Source of the DNA: Nemertoderma westbladi
Taxonomy: Eukaryota; Xenacoelomorpha; Nemertodermatida; Nemertodermatidae
Assembly (NCBI GenBank): GCA_032718475.1
Contig: JAUCBJ010001482.1
Location: forward strand, 1 to 64,000
DNA length: 64,000 bases
Reading direction: 5' to 3'
This document shows, piece by piece, positions 29,745-39,979 of this stretch (its first letter is position 1; every line of letters begins with the position of its first letter). The translations under genes were made by a program, and so were the position numbers. Under the pieces are notes generated by a model. The model was not told the DNA's origin. It made no database searches and was given only the letters and a program-made list of their open reading frames with translations.

Positions 29745-32279
29745 ATGGCGAGTAAGCTGATCAGGAAGAGAAAGGCGGAGTCAGGAGGAAAAGAAATATT
29801 GGTGGATTTCACCGAAAGACACCCGGAGGAGAAGACGAGAGGATACTACGAGAGGTTGGAAAGGGGTCACGCGGCACGAGCGCTGCAGGATCACTTCCGG
29901 GAGGCGCACGAACAGCGGTTGGTCGGGACCTACGGGACGCCGTCGCTGGATAACGCGATCTTCCAACACTTCCACTACGTGGTGAAAGGAGACGAGACGA
30001 AGTTCGGGATTCCGAAGTATCCGAGGGAATCGCCGAGGAAGGACTGGAAAAGATTCATAGAGTCCGTCAACAGAGGAGGATATATGATCCTAGATGACGA
30101 GGGAACCGTGGAAGACGAAGCGGGTTCGAGACGAGGAACGGCAGGGTCGGCCAGGACCATACTCTTGCATTTGGCAGCGCCAAATGGGGACATCTTCTTA
30201 TTCGACCTAGGGACGTATGGGAAGAAGGACGGGCCGAAATTAGACCGACTGCCGAAAGCGGTACAGGTCTTAGTAAGAGAGAAGTCGACGACGAAAGTGG
30301 GATCGGCGATTCGCGAGGACGCGGAGAGGATCATCGGTCCGGACGCCACCAACCTCCTGGATATGCAGAAAGTCTTTATGGCTATGACGGCACCGGATGG
30401 ATTGGGGGTGGTCGAGAACTCAGGCCAATGCGGGGCGGTGGCGATGGGCCAATTATTGTGGCTCGTATGCCACAAACCAATGGATTGGGGGAAGTTTAGG
30501 GAAGAATACGGAGCAGAACTAGCGAACTCGCTGAAGTGGAGAGCGAGACCGGGAAAGCAGGAGGTAAATCAGTTTCGCAGAGGAGCGATAAAGGTATATC
30601 AGAAGCGATATATCCTGCAGGAGGACTGGATGATGATAAGTTTACTTAACTTATTCATGACCATAGTTATCGAAAGAGAACCGGGGGCATTTCTGTTATC
30701 GGGATCACCCCTAAGCTACAGGAGAGCCTTTAAGACGGCCTTTGACGGTCTGGTAGACCACCCGGGGCTGAAGGGCGAGTCGGTGTACTACAACAGCCGA
30801 CATCTGGTAGATGGGGAGACGGACACACCGTATCAGAGATGGGAGCAGCTAGAGATGGATAGACGGGAAGCAAAGCGACTGGAAGAAGTCGGTAGACGGG
30901 AGAGGATAGAAGCAGAGGAGAGGGAAGAGGAGGCCAGGGCACAGAGTTACGGCTTCGAGGAACAGGCGGGCCTAGACGAACTTCATTGGACTTCGTCGGG
31001 GAGTTCGGGGGAGTCTCTAGGGCGAGAATTGGGATGGACGGTGGGATCGCCGAAACAGTCGACGTCGGGGTTGCAAACGACGCCCATACCAGCGGGCGCC
31101 GAGGGCGACCAACCGCCAAGGAAGTTAAGGGAGCTAGAGGGATGGAGAGCTACGGGCGAGAGCCAAGGCGGGAAGGGACATAGTGGATCCACCGGGATAC
31201 CGGGATTGGAGACACTACCAGAAGAGGAGGACGACGACGACGAGTTCGGAGAGATACCGCCCATCGAGAGGATAGGCCACTCGGACACGGACTGGGTTGG
31301 CGGAAGGGTGGTGACGGCCAGTGGGGCGAGGGCCTTCTGGAACAGATCCGGCAAGCGGACCTGGGTGCACGAGGGGCCGGCGATGGATTTCGCGGAGAGC
31401 ACCATCAGGTTGGGCGAGCAACCGGGGACGGCACCACGGATAGTATTCGGGGAGACGATGCCCGAGAGGGGCGGAGAGATCGACGTAAACAGGGAGAGCA
31501 ACGTGGAGAAGTTTGCCTACCAACGACTCCATAGACCGCGGAGATCGCTTGGGACGAAGGACGAGGTGGGACGCGAGACATTGGTACTCGGCTGCGACTA
31601 CTGTGGGAGACAGACCCATCGGGAAAGCAGCTGCCTATACCGGTTCCAACGGGGAACCTTTTGTCTCTATTGTAGAGAACCAAGTCACAGGATGGGGGCG
31701 TGTCCACGGTTGCATTACCGATGTCCAAAGTGCCACTTTCGGGGGCACTACGGACGCGAGTGCGACTGGATGAGCGACGAGGAGAAGTTCACGAGGTTCG
31801 AGGAGTGGGCCGACGTGGGGGCCATGACGTGCCAGCGCATGAAGGCCCAAGAGTTCAAGTGGGGTTTCTTCCTCATAAACCAGGAGACCCACATGGAAAT
31901 CATAAAGCGAAGGTTACCGTTTACCTATCAAGAGGTAGCTACGGCGGCATCGTTCGCCGGAGTTATGAACACGCAACGGTACCTGGACAGGTGGACACCA
32001 GAGAACCAGAGGGAATTTAGGGATTTCTTGGCGGAACACGTACCAAAGGCAATGAAGATGATCCTATGGGACGCCACACGAGGGAAACAACCAGGCCATT
32101 CTGAGGGGCCACCGGCGAAGCGGTATCGGGCTTTAATAACACCAGCGCCCAAGGAGCCGACGACCGGGATCAGCAAGGAAGTGGCAGCAAAGGTCCGGAA
32201 GCAGAAAGCGGATGATGCCAGAGGAGCGGTGATAACCAAGAAACGGGCCAGGGAGGAGGACGTGAGGAGGTACAAATAA
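29745..32279 (+). CDS. Giant BEL ORF3: predicted DEDD 3'-5' exonuclease-like domain plus three CCHC zinc knuckles
   Basis: 844 codons from the ATG at 29745 (GGAATGG context). A basic N-terminus (KLIRKRK) is followed at residues about 100-310 by a pattern like DEDD exonucleases of the WRN/RRP6/EXD group: D117-x-E119 (ILDDEG), beta strands TILLHLAAPNGDIFLFDL (138-155), KVGSAIRED with D192, a helix and HKPM near 245, and Y289 followed by E293/D294. A charged coiled coil (about 365-405) and an acidic linker follow. Three CX2CX4HX4C knuckles lie at 31591-31770 (CDYCGRQTHRESSC, CLYCREPSHRMGAC, CPKCHFRGHYGREC). The C-terminus is basic. It occupies the env position but shows no signal peptide or membrane segment. 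The exonuclease call is by eye. Confidence 0.6.
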   Translation: MASKLIRKRKAESGGKEILVDFTERHPEEKTRGYYERLERGHAARALQDHFREAHEQRLVGTYGTPSLDNAIFQHFHYVVKGDETKFGIPKYPRESPRKDWKRFIESVNRGGYMILDDEGTVEDEAGSRRGTAGSARTILLHLAAPNGDIFLFDLGTYGKKDGPKLDRLPKAVQVLVREKSTTKVGSAIREDAERIIGPDATNLLDMQKVFMAMTAPDGLGVVENSGQCGAVAMGQLLWLVCHKPMDWGKFREEYGAELANSLKWRARPGKQEVNQFRRGAIKVYQKRYILQEDWMMISLLNLFMTIVIEREPGAFLLSGSPLSYRRAFKTAFDGLVDHPGLKGESVYYNSRHLVDGETDTPYQRWEQLEMDRREAKRLEEVGRRERIEAEEREEEARAQSYGFEEQAGLDELHWTSSGSSGESLGRELGWTVGSPKQSTSGLQTTPIPAGAEGDQPPRKLRELEGWRATGESQGGKGHSGSTGIPGLETLPEEEDDDDEFGEIPPIERIGHSDTDWVGGRVVTASGARAFWNRSGKRTWVHEGPAMDFAESTIRLGEQPGTAPRIVFGETMPERGGEIDVNRESNVEKFAYQRLHRPRRSLGTKDEVGRETLVLGCDYCGRQTHRESSCLYRFQRGTFCLYCREPSHRMGACPRLHYRCPKCHFRGHYGRECDWMSDEEKFTRFEEWADVGAMTCQRMKAQEFKWGFFLINQETHMEIIKRRLPFTYQEVATAASFAGVMNTQRYLDRWTPENQREFRDFLAEHVPKAMKMILWDATRGKQPGHSEGPPAKRYRALITPAPKEPTTGISKEVAAKVRKQKADDARGAVITKKRAREEDVRRYK

Positions 32280-32954
32280 GTTCCCGGAGGCAAGGGAATG
32301 AGACTGAGACTGGGACGTGGTGCGCCTGGAAGGCGCCGCATGTAACGTACGAACTATTAAGTATAGATTTAATTAATGCAAATAACTATATAAGTGCAAT
32401 TCGTATGTACGTACGTAGTAATTAGCAGTAAAATACATACGTTTGGAGTAAGTACTATAGTCATGCAACCTTTCTCAATTAGCTACTGGGACTGGGGGAC
32501 AATTGACTATGGCACTATGGACGAGACAACTGACAATTTCACACTTCTTGAGTGCGGCGGCACGAGAGGGGGGGGAGGTTCGTCAGGAGAGATAAAATGG
32601 TCAAAGTGGACTTGAGAATCGGAATAAGAGTGATAGAGTGAAGTGCGGAGAGAGTGCGAACGCAATCCTAGTGTGGGGGGGGAGAATGAGAGGCTGAGTA
32701 AGGGACGAGGAGGTCCGGGGGTATGAGAGAGTTAGGGTGAGAGTGAAGGTGAGATAGGGCGAAAGTGTTGGGGAAACAAAAATCGCGTGAAGAGGTGAGC
32801 GCGATCGGCCCGACATGAGACGCCAGGCGTAAAGGGTAGCGTTATCATACCCAGAGGGAGCGGCCCGGAAAGCCGACTCCGAGAGAAAAGATTTCCACCC
32901 CACACCCGATACTAGATCGGGATCCAGCGGGATTGTAGCGCACTTTTTTGGTTG

Positions 32955-32983
32955 ATGCTATCTTCTTACCGGGAAGATAGCAT
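32955..32983 (+). other. Perfect 11-bp hairpin next to the polypurine tract
   Basis: ATGCTATCTTC (32955-32965) pairs with GAAGATAGCAT (32973-32983) across a 7-base loop. It ends ten bases before the 3' LTR. Confidence 0.85.
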
Positions 32984-32992
32984 GGGGGGGAG
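32984..32992 (+). promoter_or_regulatory. Polypurine tract of the giant BEL element
   Basis: GGGGGGGAG lies directly before the 3' LTR start, where plus-strand priming occurs in LTR retrotransposons. Confidence 0.75.
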
Positions 32993-33529
32993 TGTTAGCT
33001 TATTCAATCCCGCCAACACCCCATAAAGTTATTAGCCGATAAGCAATATTGGGAGCCACGAGATTGGGTAATTAACCAACTCGCGCCATCCCAATAAGAA
33101 TGGGAAGGAAGCACACAATAGAGGGTCAGGGGCCAAACCCCTAACCCAAGGAGAGCAGGTGGAGTGAACGGGAATACTCCACGGGGCGCCAACAAGGGTA
33201 TTAACCAATCAGAGGGGGGAATGGCATCGATTGAGTAGCAGTAAGGCCACCGTGCAATATAACCAATAACCTATTAATCAGTGATTCAGTTATCTCAGTG
33301 CAGCAGTGCTAGCGTAGGGTACAGCCAATTAGTTTAGTTAGGGGATCACGGGACTTTAGTTACCGTATCCCGCCTTGTACACATTCACAATATATCTATA
33401 TCTTATAACCTCTTATTATACACCGAACTTCAGAACTCAGTTATCTTTATTCCACTCTTATACACGGCGGGGACGCGTGGACTAAATACCACACCGGATA
33501 AATCGGGATCCCTCCTGGATCCCGTCACA
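32993..33529 (+). repeat. BEL/Pao 3' LTR
   Basis: 537 bp, matching the 5' LTR throughout by eye. It is followed by TSD GAGCT (33530-33534). Confidence 0.93.
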
Positions 33530-33534
33530 GAGCT

Positions 33535-33960
33535 GAGTCGAGTTAAATCGCCGCCAAAACGACCAAGTCAATGCTTATTGGGATTGGGACTGAATATATC
33601 ATTGCAGAATTCGGTGAACAATACTAATATATAAATTTTGCACTACTGTCCTTTCCTTATACTGTATTTAAAACAATTATGAATTGTATACTAATAAGGC
33701 CAGCAACAATAATGTGCTGTATCCACGAATATCTATATTCTAGAAGAGAAGTAGAGAACACAAATAAACTATGCATATTTTATAAAGATACGATACGATA
33801 CGAATACAGTTTCGTGTAGTTTAGCCACGAGTTTAGTACTGGTATTATTTCGAATATATTTCATAGCTAAGTGAAAGAACAGTTTTCCAGTACTGCTATG
33901 ACAAACATTTGGTTTTGTGTCATAAAATTTCAATGAAACTTCTACTTATATATTTTTTCG
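33535..33960. other. AT-rich spacer
   Basis: Apart from short CGATACGA repeats near 33790, I see no gene or repeat. It should be the continuation of the piggyBac flank, but no terminal repeat was recognised. Confidence 0.5.
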
Positions 33961-34645
33961 GTAAATTGCTTCGCAAATTTGGCAAAGTTTTGGAACTTCG
34001 TTTAAAAATTTAGCATCTGATGATCCACCTATAGAAATGCTATACACAAAATTCGCAAAGATCGCGACGTTCGCGAAACTCTCCACCTATAGTATTGCTG
34101 AAAAGAAATCCTACCACCTATATCTATCTATATAATCTACCTATAGTATTGCAAACGTCGTGATCTTCGCGATATTTTTGTGTTTACCAATTACTAAAGG
34201 TTAAACTTTGCAAACGTCGCGATCTTCGCGATATTTTGTGTTTACCAGTACTATATGTGGAGCTTCGCAAACGTCGCGACCTTCGCGAATGTTCTAGAAC
34301 ATTTTTTAAAAAGTAAGAAAATCTATAGTGAAAAATGTATTATTTAAAATTTTTCTAGAATATAATATATTATTAGTTCTAGAGAAATACAAATATTTTT
34401 AAATAAAATAGCTAACATGTTCTATACACTATTAGTATTAGTATTGTTCACAGAATTCTAGAATGTTACATATATATACAGACAGATGGTATAAAATTGT
34501 ATTCTACAGGTCCATGTATTTGTGTAGGCTTTCCAGAAATTTTGCTATTTTTGCGTCGCTCTACCTATAATGGTATTAATAAATTATATTATTAAAGGTT
34601 GAGAATTTTTTTTATCGAAGCTCCAACTATAGTATTGGTAAACAC
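33960..34645. repeat. Repeats containing GTCGCGATCTTCGCGA
   Basis: CAAACGTCGCGATCTTCGCG occurs as three direct copies (34151 with one change, 34210, and 34267 with one change) and one inverted copy (about 34052). The associated CACCTATAGTATTG and GTAAACACAAAAT modules recur up to 34645. Inverted and direct copies together suggest remnants of a short TIR element family. Confidence 0.6.
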
Positions 34646-34649
34646 AAAA

Positions 34650-36051
34650 TTTATCCGGAACAGGCGGGTCAAGTCCCACCTGTGACCATGTTTTGAAGGG
34701 GAACAGGTCGGTCAAGTTCCACCTGTTACCATGTTTTGAAGGGGAACAGGCGGGTCAAGTCCCACCTATGACCATATTTTGAAGGGGAACAGGCCGGTCA
34801 AGTCCCACCTGTTACCATGTGTTGAAGGGGAACAGTCGGTGCAAGTCCCACCTGTTACCATGTTTTGAAGGGGAACAGGCCGGTCAAGTCCCACCTGTTA
34901 CCATGTTTTGAAGGGGAACAGGTCGGTCAAGTCCCACCTCTGACCATGTTTTGAAGGGGAACAGGCCGGTCAAGTCCCACCTGTGACCATGTTTTGAAGG
35001 GGAACAGGCCGGTCAAGTCCCACCTGTTACCATGTTTTGAAGGGGAACAGGCGGGTCAAGTCCCACCTGTGACCATTTTTGAAGGGGAAAAGGCCGGTCA
35101 AGTCCCACCTGTTACCATGTGTTGAAGGGGAACAGTCGGTGCAAGTCCCACCTGTTACCATGTTTTGAAGGGGAACAGGCCGGTCAAGTCCCACCTGTTA
35201 CCATGTTTTGAAGGGGAACAGGTCGGTCAAGTCCCACCTCTGACCATGTTTTGAAGGGGAACAGGCCGGTCAAGTCCCACCTGTGACCATGTTTTGAAGG
35301 GGAACAGGCCGGTCAAGTCCCACCTGTTACCATGTTTTGAAGGGGAACAGGCGGGTCAAGTCCCACCTGTGACCATTTTTGAAGGGGAAAAGGCCGGTCA
35401 AGTCCCACCTGTTACCATGTGTTGAATGGGAACGCGGGTCAAGTCCCACCTGTTACCATGTGTTGAAGGGGAACAGTCGGTGCAAGTCCCACCTGTTACC
35501 ATGTTTTGAAGGGGAACAGGCCGGTCAAGTCCCACCTGTTACCATGTTTTGAAGGGGAACAGGTCGGTCAAGTCCCACCTCTGACCATGTTTTGAAGGGG
35601 AACAGGCCGGTCAAGTCCCACCTGTGACCATGTTTTGAAGGGGAACAGGCCGGTCAAGTCCCACCTGTTACCATGTTTTGAAGGGGAACAGGCGGGTCAA
35701 GTCCCACCTGTGACCATGTTTGAAGGGGAAAAGGCCGGTCAAGTCCCACCTGTTACCATGTGTTGAATGGGAACGCGGGTCAAGTCCCACCTGTTACCAT
35801 ATTTTGAAGGGGAACAGGCCGGTCAAGTCCCACCTGTTACAATGTGTTGAAGGGGCACAGTCGGTGCAAATCCCACCTGTTACCATGTTTTGAAGGGGTA
35901 CAGACGGGTAAGTCCCACCTGTTACCATGTTTTGAAGGGGTACAGACGGGATAAGTCCCACCTGTTACCATGTTTTGAAGGGGTACAGACGGGACAAGTC
36001 CCATCCTGTTATCATGTTTTTATGGGGTACAGGCGGGACATGTCCCACCAT
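34650..36051. repeat. 43-bp minisatellite with higher-order structure
   Basis: About 32 units of 43 bp built on GGGGAACAGG, GGTCAAGTCCCACCTG and TACCATGTTTTGAA. A variant unit (GTGTTGAAGGGGAACAGTCG) recurs at 34819, 35119 and 35460, so blocks of seven units (about 300 bp) were themselves duplicated. The last units (35870 on) diverge to GGGGTACAGACGGG. Confidence 0.92.
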
Positions 36052-36446
36052 GTAACTTAATTTCAATGCTACAGTACTTTCTCCCTGATACCATGGTGGT
36101 TACACATTTCATTGAGTTTCATAGAATTGATATTGATATTATTGTTTTATTGTATTCGTTGTATGGACAATATAACAATGTAACAAATAATTGTATTATT
36201 TGTTGTCTTTGTACAGTATACAAATGATGAACTGATGGCGGACTCCATGTAGACCCTACTGTAGTTTTGCTTTATACCTACCCTATACAATTAAATCTAT
36301 TATAAAATGTATCCAAATTAATATTTTTGCGCCTGCCTACCCTGATATTCCCTCGCCTACCCAACTAAAATATCCTGGCTACGGGCCTGGTCGTGGCTCG
36401 CCCCACATTCTGTAGAGCGTTACAAGCTGCTGGATTAACGTTTATA
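36052..36446. other. Intergenic DNA
   Basis: No gene seen. GTGGCTCGCCCCACAT near 36393 is also found near 53850. Confidence 0.4.
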
Positions 36447-38190
36447 CAGTAACGCTTTCAAATAACGTCCTATTGGATCCTAATAGGAACCTAATAGGAA
36501 ATAAATAACCTTTAGGAAATCACTTGGAATTTGCCTAATGTAAGTCTACCTAGAGCGGCTAAATATCAAAGCTGTGAAGTGTCTGTCAATCAACCTTCTG
36601 GGATAGCTGAAAGTAGTAGAGAGAGCCGCTTTGTCTAGTGGTTGAGTTGTATTTCCGTTCCCTGACTTATCTAACAACAACAATACCCCCCCCCCCCCCC
36701 CCCCCCCCCCCATGCAGATAACACACTACTGGCTTTAACTTAACATCTGGACACATTAACTACCATACAGTAAAGGTATCGCCGCTTGTGTAAAATAGGC
36801 CGGCCAACATGTTGAGTGAGCCTCAACTAGTAGTTGGGGTGCTAAGGCGTAATCTGATTTTATTCGGACGTCAAACTTTTAATAATTTTATTTAAATTAT
36901 TGGGCGAACTTTTTAGATCTGGCGATTTTGCCATTTCCATGGTATAATAAATATAATTTATAATTAATATTAATATCATTATGCCAAGAGATTAAGTTTG
37001 TTACAAACCGCCACTAAACTCATAAGGGTCTGTTAATTCCTGTAGGATGTTATGTCATTTATGTTTCGTAGTGGTAGCGATACGGATTGTGACATGTTGC
37101 GGAATCTGCTTGGAGAGTGTAATGTGCTTTGTGGGTGTTATGTTTAAATGCGGAACTTGGTGTTTCAGTAAAATATAGCATTCAATATTACAGTTTATCT
37201 TCAATAGTACAGTTTATCTATGTCGGGAAGGGAGGGGGGGGGGGGGGGGGGGTTATAGTCCCTAGCCCGCCTTGGGGACTAATCAATGACTTACTATTGG
37301 CCGAACGGATATTTAACTACACAATGAGATACAGCGTGTTAGGCAGTAAGTGGGCTGCTAATAATTAATAGCCAATATTTATTTTTAAGACTATAATAAT
37401 TGAACACCCAATTATCTACCCCTGTACTCCTCTTACAGCAATCAGTGTTTGTATATAGTAAGTAGAATGTCAATGTGTATAGGAAATGAACATTTCCCGT
37501 GGATAACATACATTTATTTATTCGCCCAGTTTTAGCCCCTGTCTAATTATTAATTAAACTAATAAATGAAAATAAACTAATATTTATTCTATTAATAATT
37601 ACACTACAAACATTGTGTTTTACTCTTTATTACTCAAAATAGGTTCAATAGTAATAAATACAGTGTGTGATCCTACATTTATTTGTAAGTTCAATGCGAT
37701 TTTAAATTATTCCAGAGCCCACCGACCCACGGACGTTAACTATGTGCGGATGTGTGTGGATTTCATCTATTAGAGTTTATATTTTAAATATTATTTACCT
37801 CAGAGGGAGAGGCTGGCAATACAAGGTACAGTAGGATGAGTGTAATCTTCCATCGATATCCATAATACCTCAATGTAATGAACTGAACACTACGCAAACT
37901 TTAGGCTGAGTCTAGTCCATTCTATACAACTTAATGATTGACAGGATAGAGAAGAAGTAGACCAGCACAAGCAGTCTGAGTCAGTCCACCTTCCAGACAT
38001 CAAAGTAAGCGCCGATTTCCAAGTAAATTCCTAATGAAATCCAAGTCAAATCCTAAGTGCCTCCAAGTCTGGAATTTGGGCTAAATTTCACTTCCAATTA
38101 AATCCTAACTCCAATAGTAGTGAATCAGTGACTTGGATCCTAATAGGATCCTATTAGGATCCAATACGACGTTATTTGAAAGCGGTACTG
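36447..38190. mobile_element. Non-autonomous TIR transposon with TA target duplication (Tc1/mariner-like)
   Basis: Terminal inverted repeats begin CAGTAACGCTTTCAAATAAC on the left and CAGTACCGCTTTCAAATAAC on the right strand, and continue through TATTGGATCCTAATAGGA. TA flanks both ends (36445-36446 and 38191-38192). The inverted similarity decays inward. A C run (36687-36711) and a G run (37235-37252) lie inside. There is no transposase frame. The superfamily is inferred from the TA target and CAGT start. Confidence 0.75.
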
Positions 38191-39247
38191 TATTACCAGC
38201 ATTTCTTACATACCTGATACCGGTACTCATATGTGATTCATCATTCTGTTCTTTACTTTCTATTTCAGTTTCAGCATTTATCTGTATCTGCCAAATTGCC
38301 AAAAATGCTATGCTGATATGTGATATGTGAACGTGCCTTGATGGCGCGACAGGCAGACCGGTACATACAGACAGCTATCACGCAATAGTATAGGCCTACC
38401 GTACCGGACCGGACCGGCTGACCGGTACCGGTTGTGTGAACGACTGCGGCGCGGCAGTCCAACCGCTTCTGTGGTTGCCTTACAGCCTTAGGCCTACCTT
38501 CTTCCCTGCTTCCAGCCTCCGTATTGACGTACACAGGTACAACGTACAGTCAGACAGTACCCGGTCTGCCGGTTGCCGGTATATAACAATTGTAGGCAAA
38601 CGGTCTGACCTGACGTAGCTGAGTCTTTCTTATTACTGTATTCTGTATTACTGTTTTGCTGTACTCGAAAGTACTGTACAGCTGTAGGCCTACTACTGCT
38701 GTACTGTACTACAGTACTAGTGCAGTAGTGTGACAACTGGACAACGGTAATTGGTTCCGCTGTACAATTTATTATTAAATGCTGATGCAGTGATGTTCAT
38801 TAAATGTTTCTATATCTGGTAGTCTGTCTGTTTATGACTTCTATCAGTCTATTGGCTACAGGGAGACAGGGCTGTTTATGGCTGTATGGGCATGCGAGAT
38901 CTAGCTGTCTAGCTCTACTGCCAGACTGCTTTCGCTTTGCAGCTTTGGGCACTGTATCTTTGCTATAGGCCTATGACTGTATGAGGCCTACAAATAATAG
39001 CTGTATAGCTTCAGAGTTTATGTAATTGGTAATGAATGAATATGCAGATATGCATGCGTAACGTTTGTTTAATTTCTATAGGTAGATAGGCCTAACTGCA
39101 GATACTGAGACTGACGTGTGACGTCTGGTGACTTGATTGGTAGGCTATACACACTGACACAATACGACGCGATTGCCAGACTGCCAGATTACAGGTGTTC
39201 CCATCCCACCGGAACCTAGCTGTATAGGGCAATTCTACTACTCTACG
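38191..39247. other. Upstream region of the 39248 gene
   Basis: Rich in GTACTGTA and CCGGTACCGG palindromes and in TAGGCCTA motifs. No coding frame is supported. It is the likely promoter region of the plus-strand gene, though no TATA box was identified. Confidence 0.4.
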
Positions 39248-39396
39248 ATGGCGCAATCGGCTGTACCCTCCGAAGATGCGGATATAAACTCATTTTCTTT
39301 ATCTGTAAATGTGGAGCAGGTTATCGATAGAGTGGCCGTTGTTCGTATGTTATTCAATGGGCGAGTTTATCGCGGAGCTTTATTCGATTGTACCAA
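39248..39396 (+). CDS. Unidentified gene, first coding exon
   Basis: 49 codons plus two bases from the ATG at 39248 (TACGATGG) to the donor AA|GTAGGT. It reads MAQSAVPSEDADINSFSLSV, then RVAVVRMLFNGRVYRGALFD. The frame is also open upstream to an ATG at 39173, but the 39248 ATG has the better context and the following sequence looks coding. Phase 2 matches exon 2 exactly. I do not recognise the family. Confidence 0.5.
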
Positions 39397-39575
39397 GTAG
39401 GTTGTAATGCCACACGCTGTTTACAGGTTTAGTGTGTGTGTAGTTTGTTTACGTCAACGTCTCTAGGCGGCGCAGTTCGTTTACTATGTTTGTGTTGTTC
39501 TTGTTGTTAGCGTACTTATTTGTATTATATATTTATTACTTTCCGTTTCATCTTATTATTCCCATGTTATTCTAG

Positions 39576-39824
39576 AACTTCCATACCGCCTAGCTTCATG
39601 GATGGACTCCGACCGAAACAGCCTTCCCTAGCGGACCTGACGGCGCGAATAGAACCGGCTGGGCCGACGGGGGCCGAATGTCGGATTCCGGACGACTGGG
39701 ACAAGCAGGTATCGTCATTGCTCTTCCGGCAGTCCAACGTCAAGGATATCCCCGAGTCGTTGCTGCGTCAGCTGCTGATGAAGGAGGGTTGCAATAACGA
39801 GATGTCGGCTGTTAATCCAACTAG
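39576..39824 (+). CDS. Unidentified gene, exon 2
   Basis: A 249-base GC-rich exon between acceptor TTATTCTAG and donor AG|GTGAGT. The product reads SIPPSFMDGLRPKQPSLADL, then IPDDWDKQVSSLLFRQSN and DIPESLLRQLLMKEGC. The PSLADLTAR and IPESLLRQLL segments faintly resemble the C-terminal region that follows the repeats in some LRR proteins, but this is not a firm identification. No membrane segment is present. Confidence 0.6.
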
Positions 39825-39979
39825 GTGAGTTTGTTAGCTATAGATTACGGTGTTTGCTATTAATCAGCGTGAAATTGTGCTTAAAAAATAAAGCAAATGT
39901 TATGCTTGGCTACAACAACTGCTTCTGTAACTGTATTTAATGGTGTTACCGGTAATGTTAAAGATCCAGGTATTCTTAT

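Larger units (their letters stand above)
32280..32992. other. 3' untranslated region of the giant BEL element
   Basis: No supportable ORF. It contains GTACGTACGTAG-like motifs near 32405, purine-rich stretches, and at its end a perfect hairpin and a G-rich polypurine tract. Confidence 0.6.
19416..33529 (+). mobile_element. Giant intact BEL/Pao retrotransposon with a third ORF
   Basis: A 14,114-bp element. It has 537-bp LTRs that look identical by eye, TG..CA ends and the 5-bp TSD GAGCT. Order: 5' LTR, 81-base leader, ORF1 (20034-23246), ORF2 (23114-28507), palindromic repeat array (28620-29240), ORF3 (29745-32279), untranslated tail with a hairpin and polypurine tract, 3' LTR. No ORF is broken and all enzyme motifs in ORF2 are present, so it is young and possibly active. 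It interrupts a piggyBac remnant. It is much longer than a simple gag-pol element of this group, mainly because of ORF1 and ORF3. Confidence 0.95.

Noticed and set aside
30983-31501. 172-codon minus-strand ORF within ORF3
   Set aside because: Antisense shadow of the acidic linker of ORF3.
29745-32279. ORF3 as an envelope protein
   Set aside because: There is no signal peptide, transmembrane segment or furin-like site. Zinc knuckles and the exonuclease-like motifs point to a nucleic-acid protein.
33530-33560. Short inverted match between 33530 (GAGCTGAGTCG) and 18137 (CGACTCAGCTC)
   Set aside because: Only about 11 bp, and it overlaps the BEL target duplication. It is not enough to call the right end of the piggyBac element.
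34650-36051. Regular repeat array that could suggest CRISPR
   Set aside because: Units are contiguous with no unique spacers, in a eukaryotic context with no cas genes. It is a minisatellite.
37129-37368. Frames across poly(G) or poly(C) tracts (also 42050-42241 and 51641-51916)
   Set aside because: Homopolymer-driven frames with no domain.
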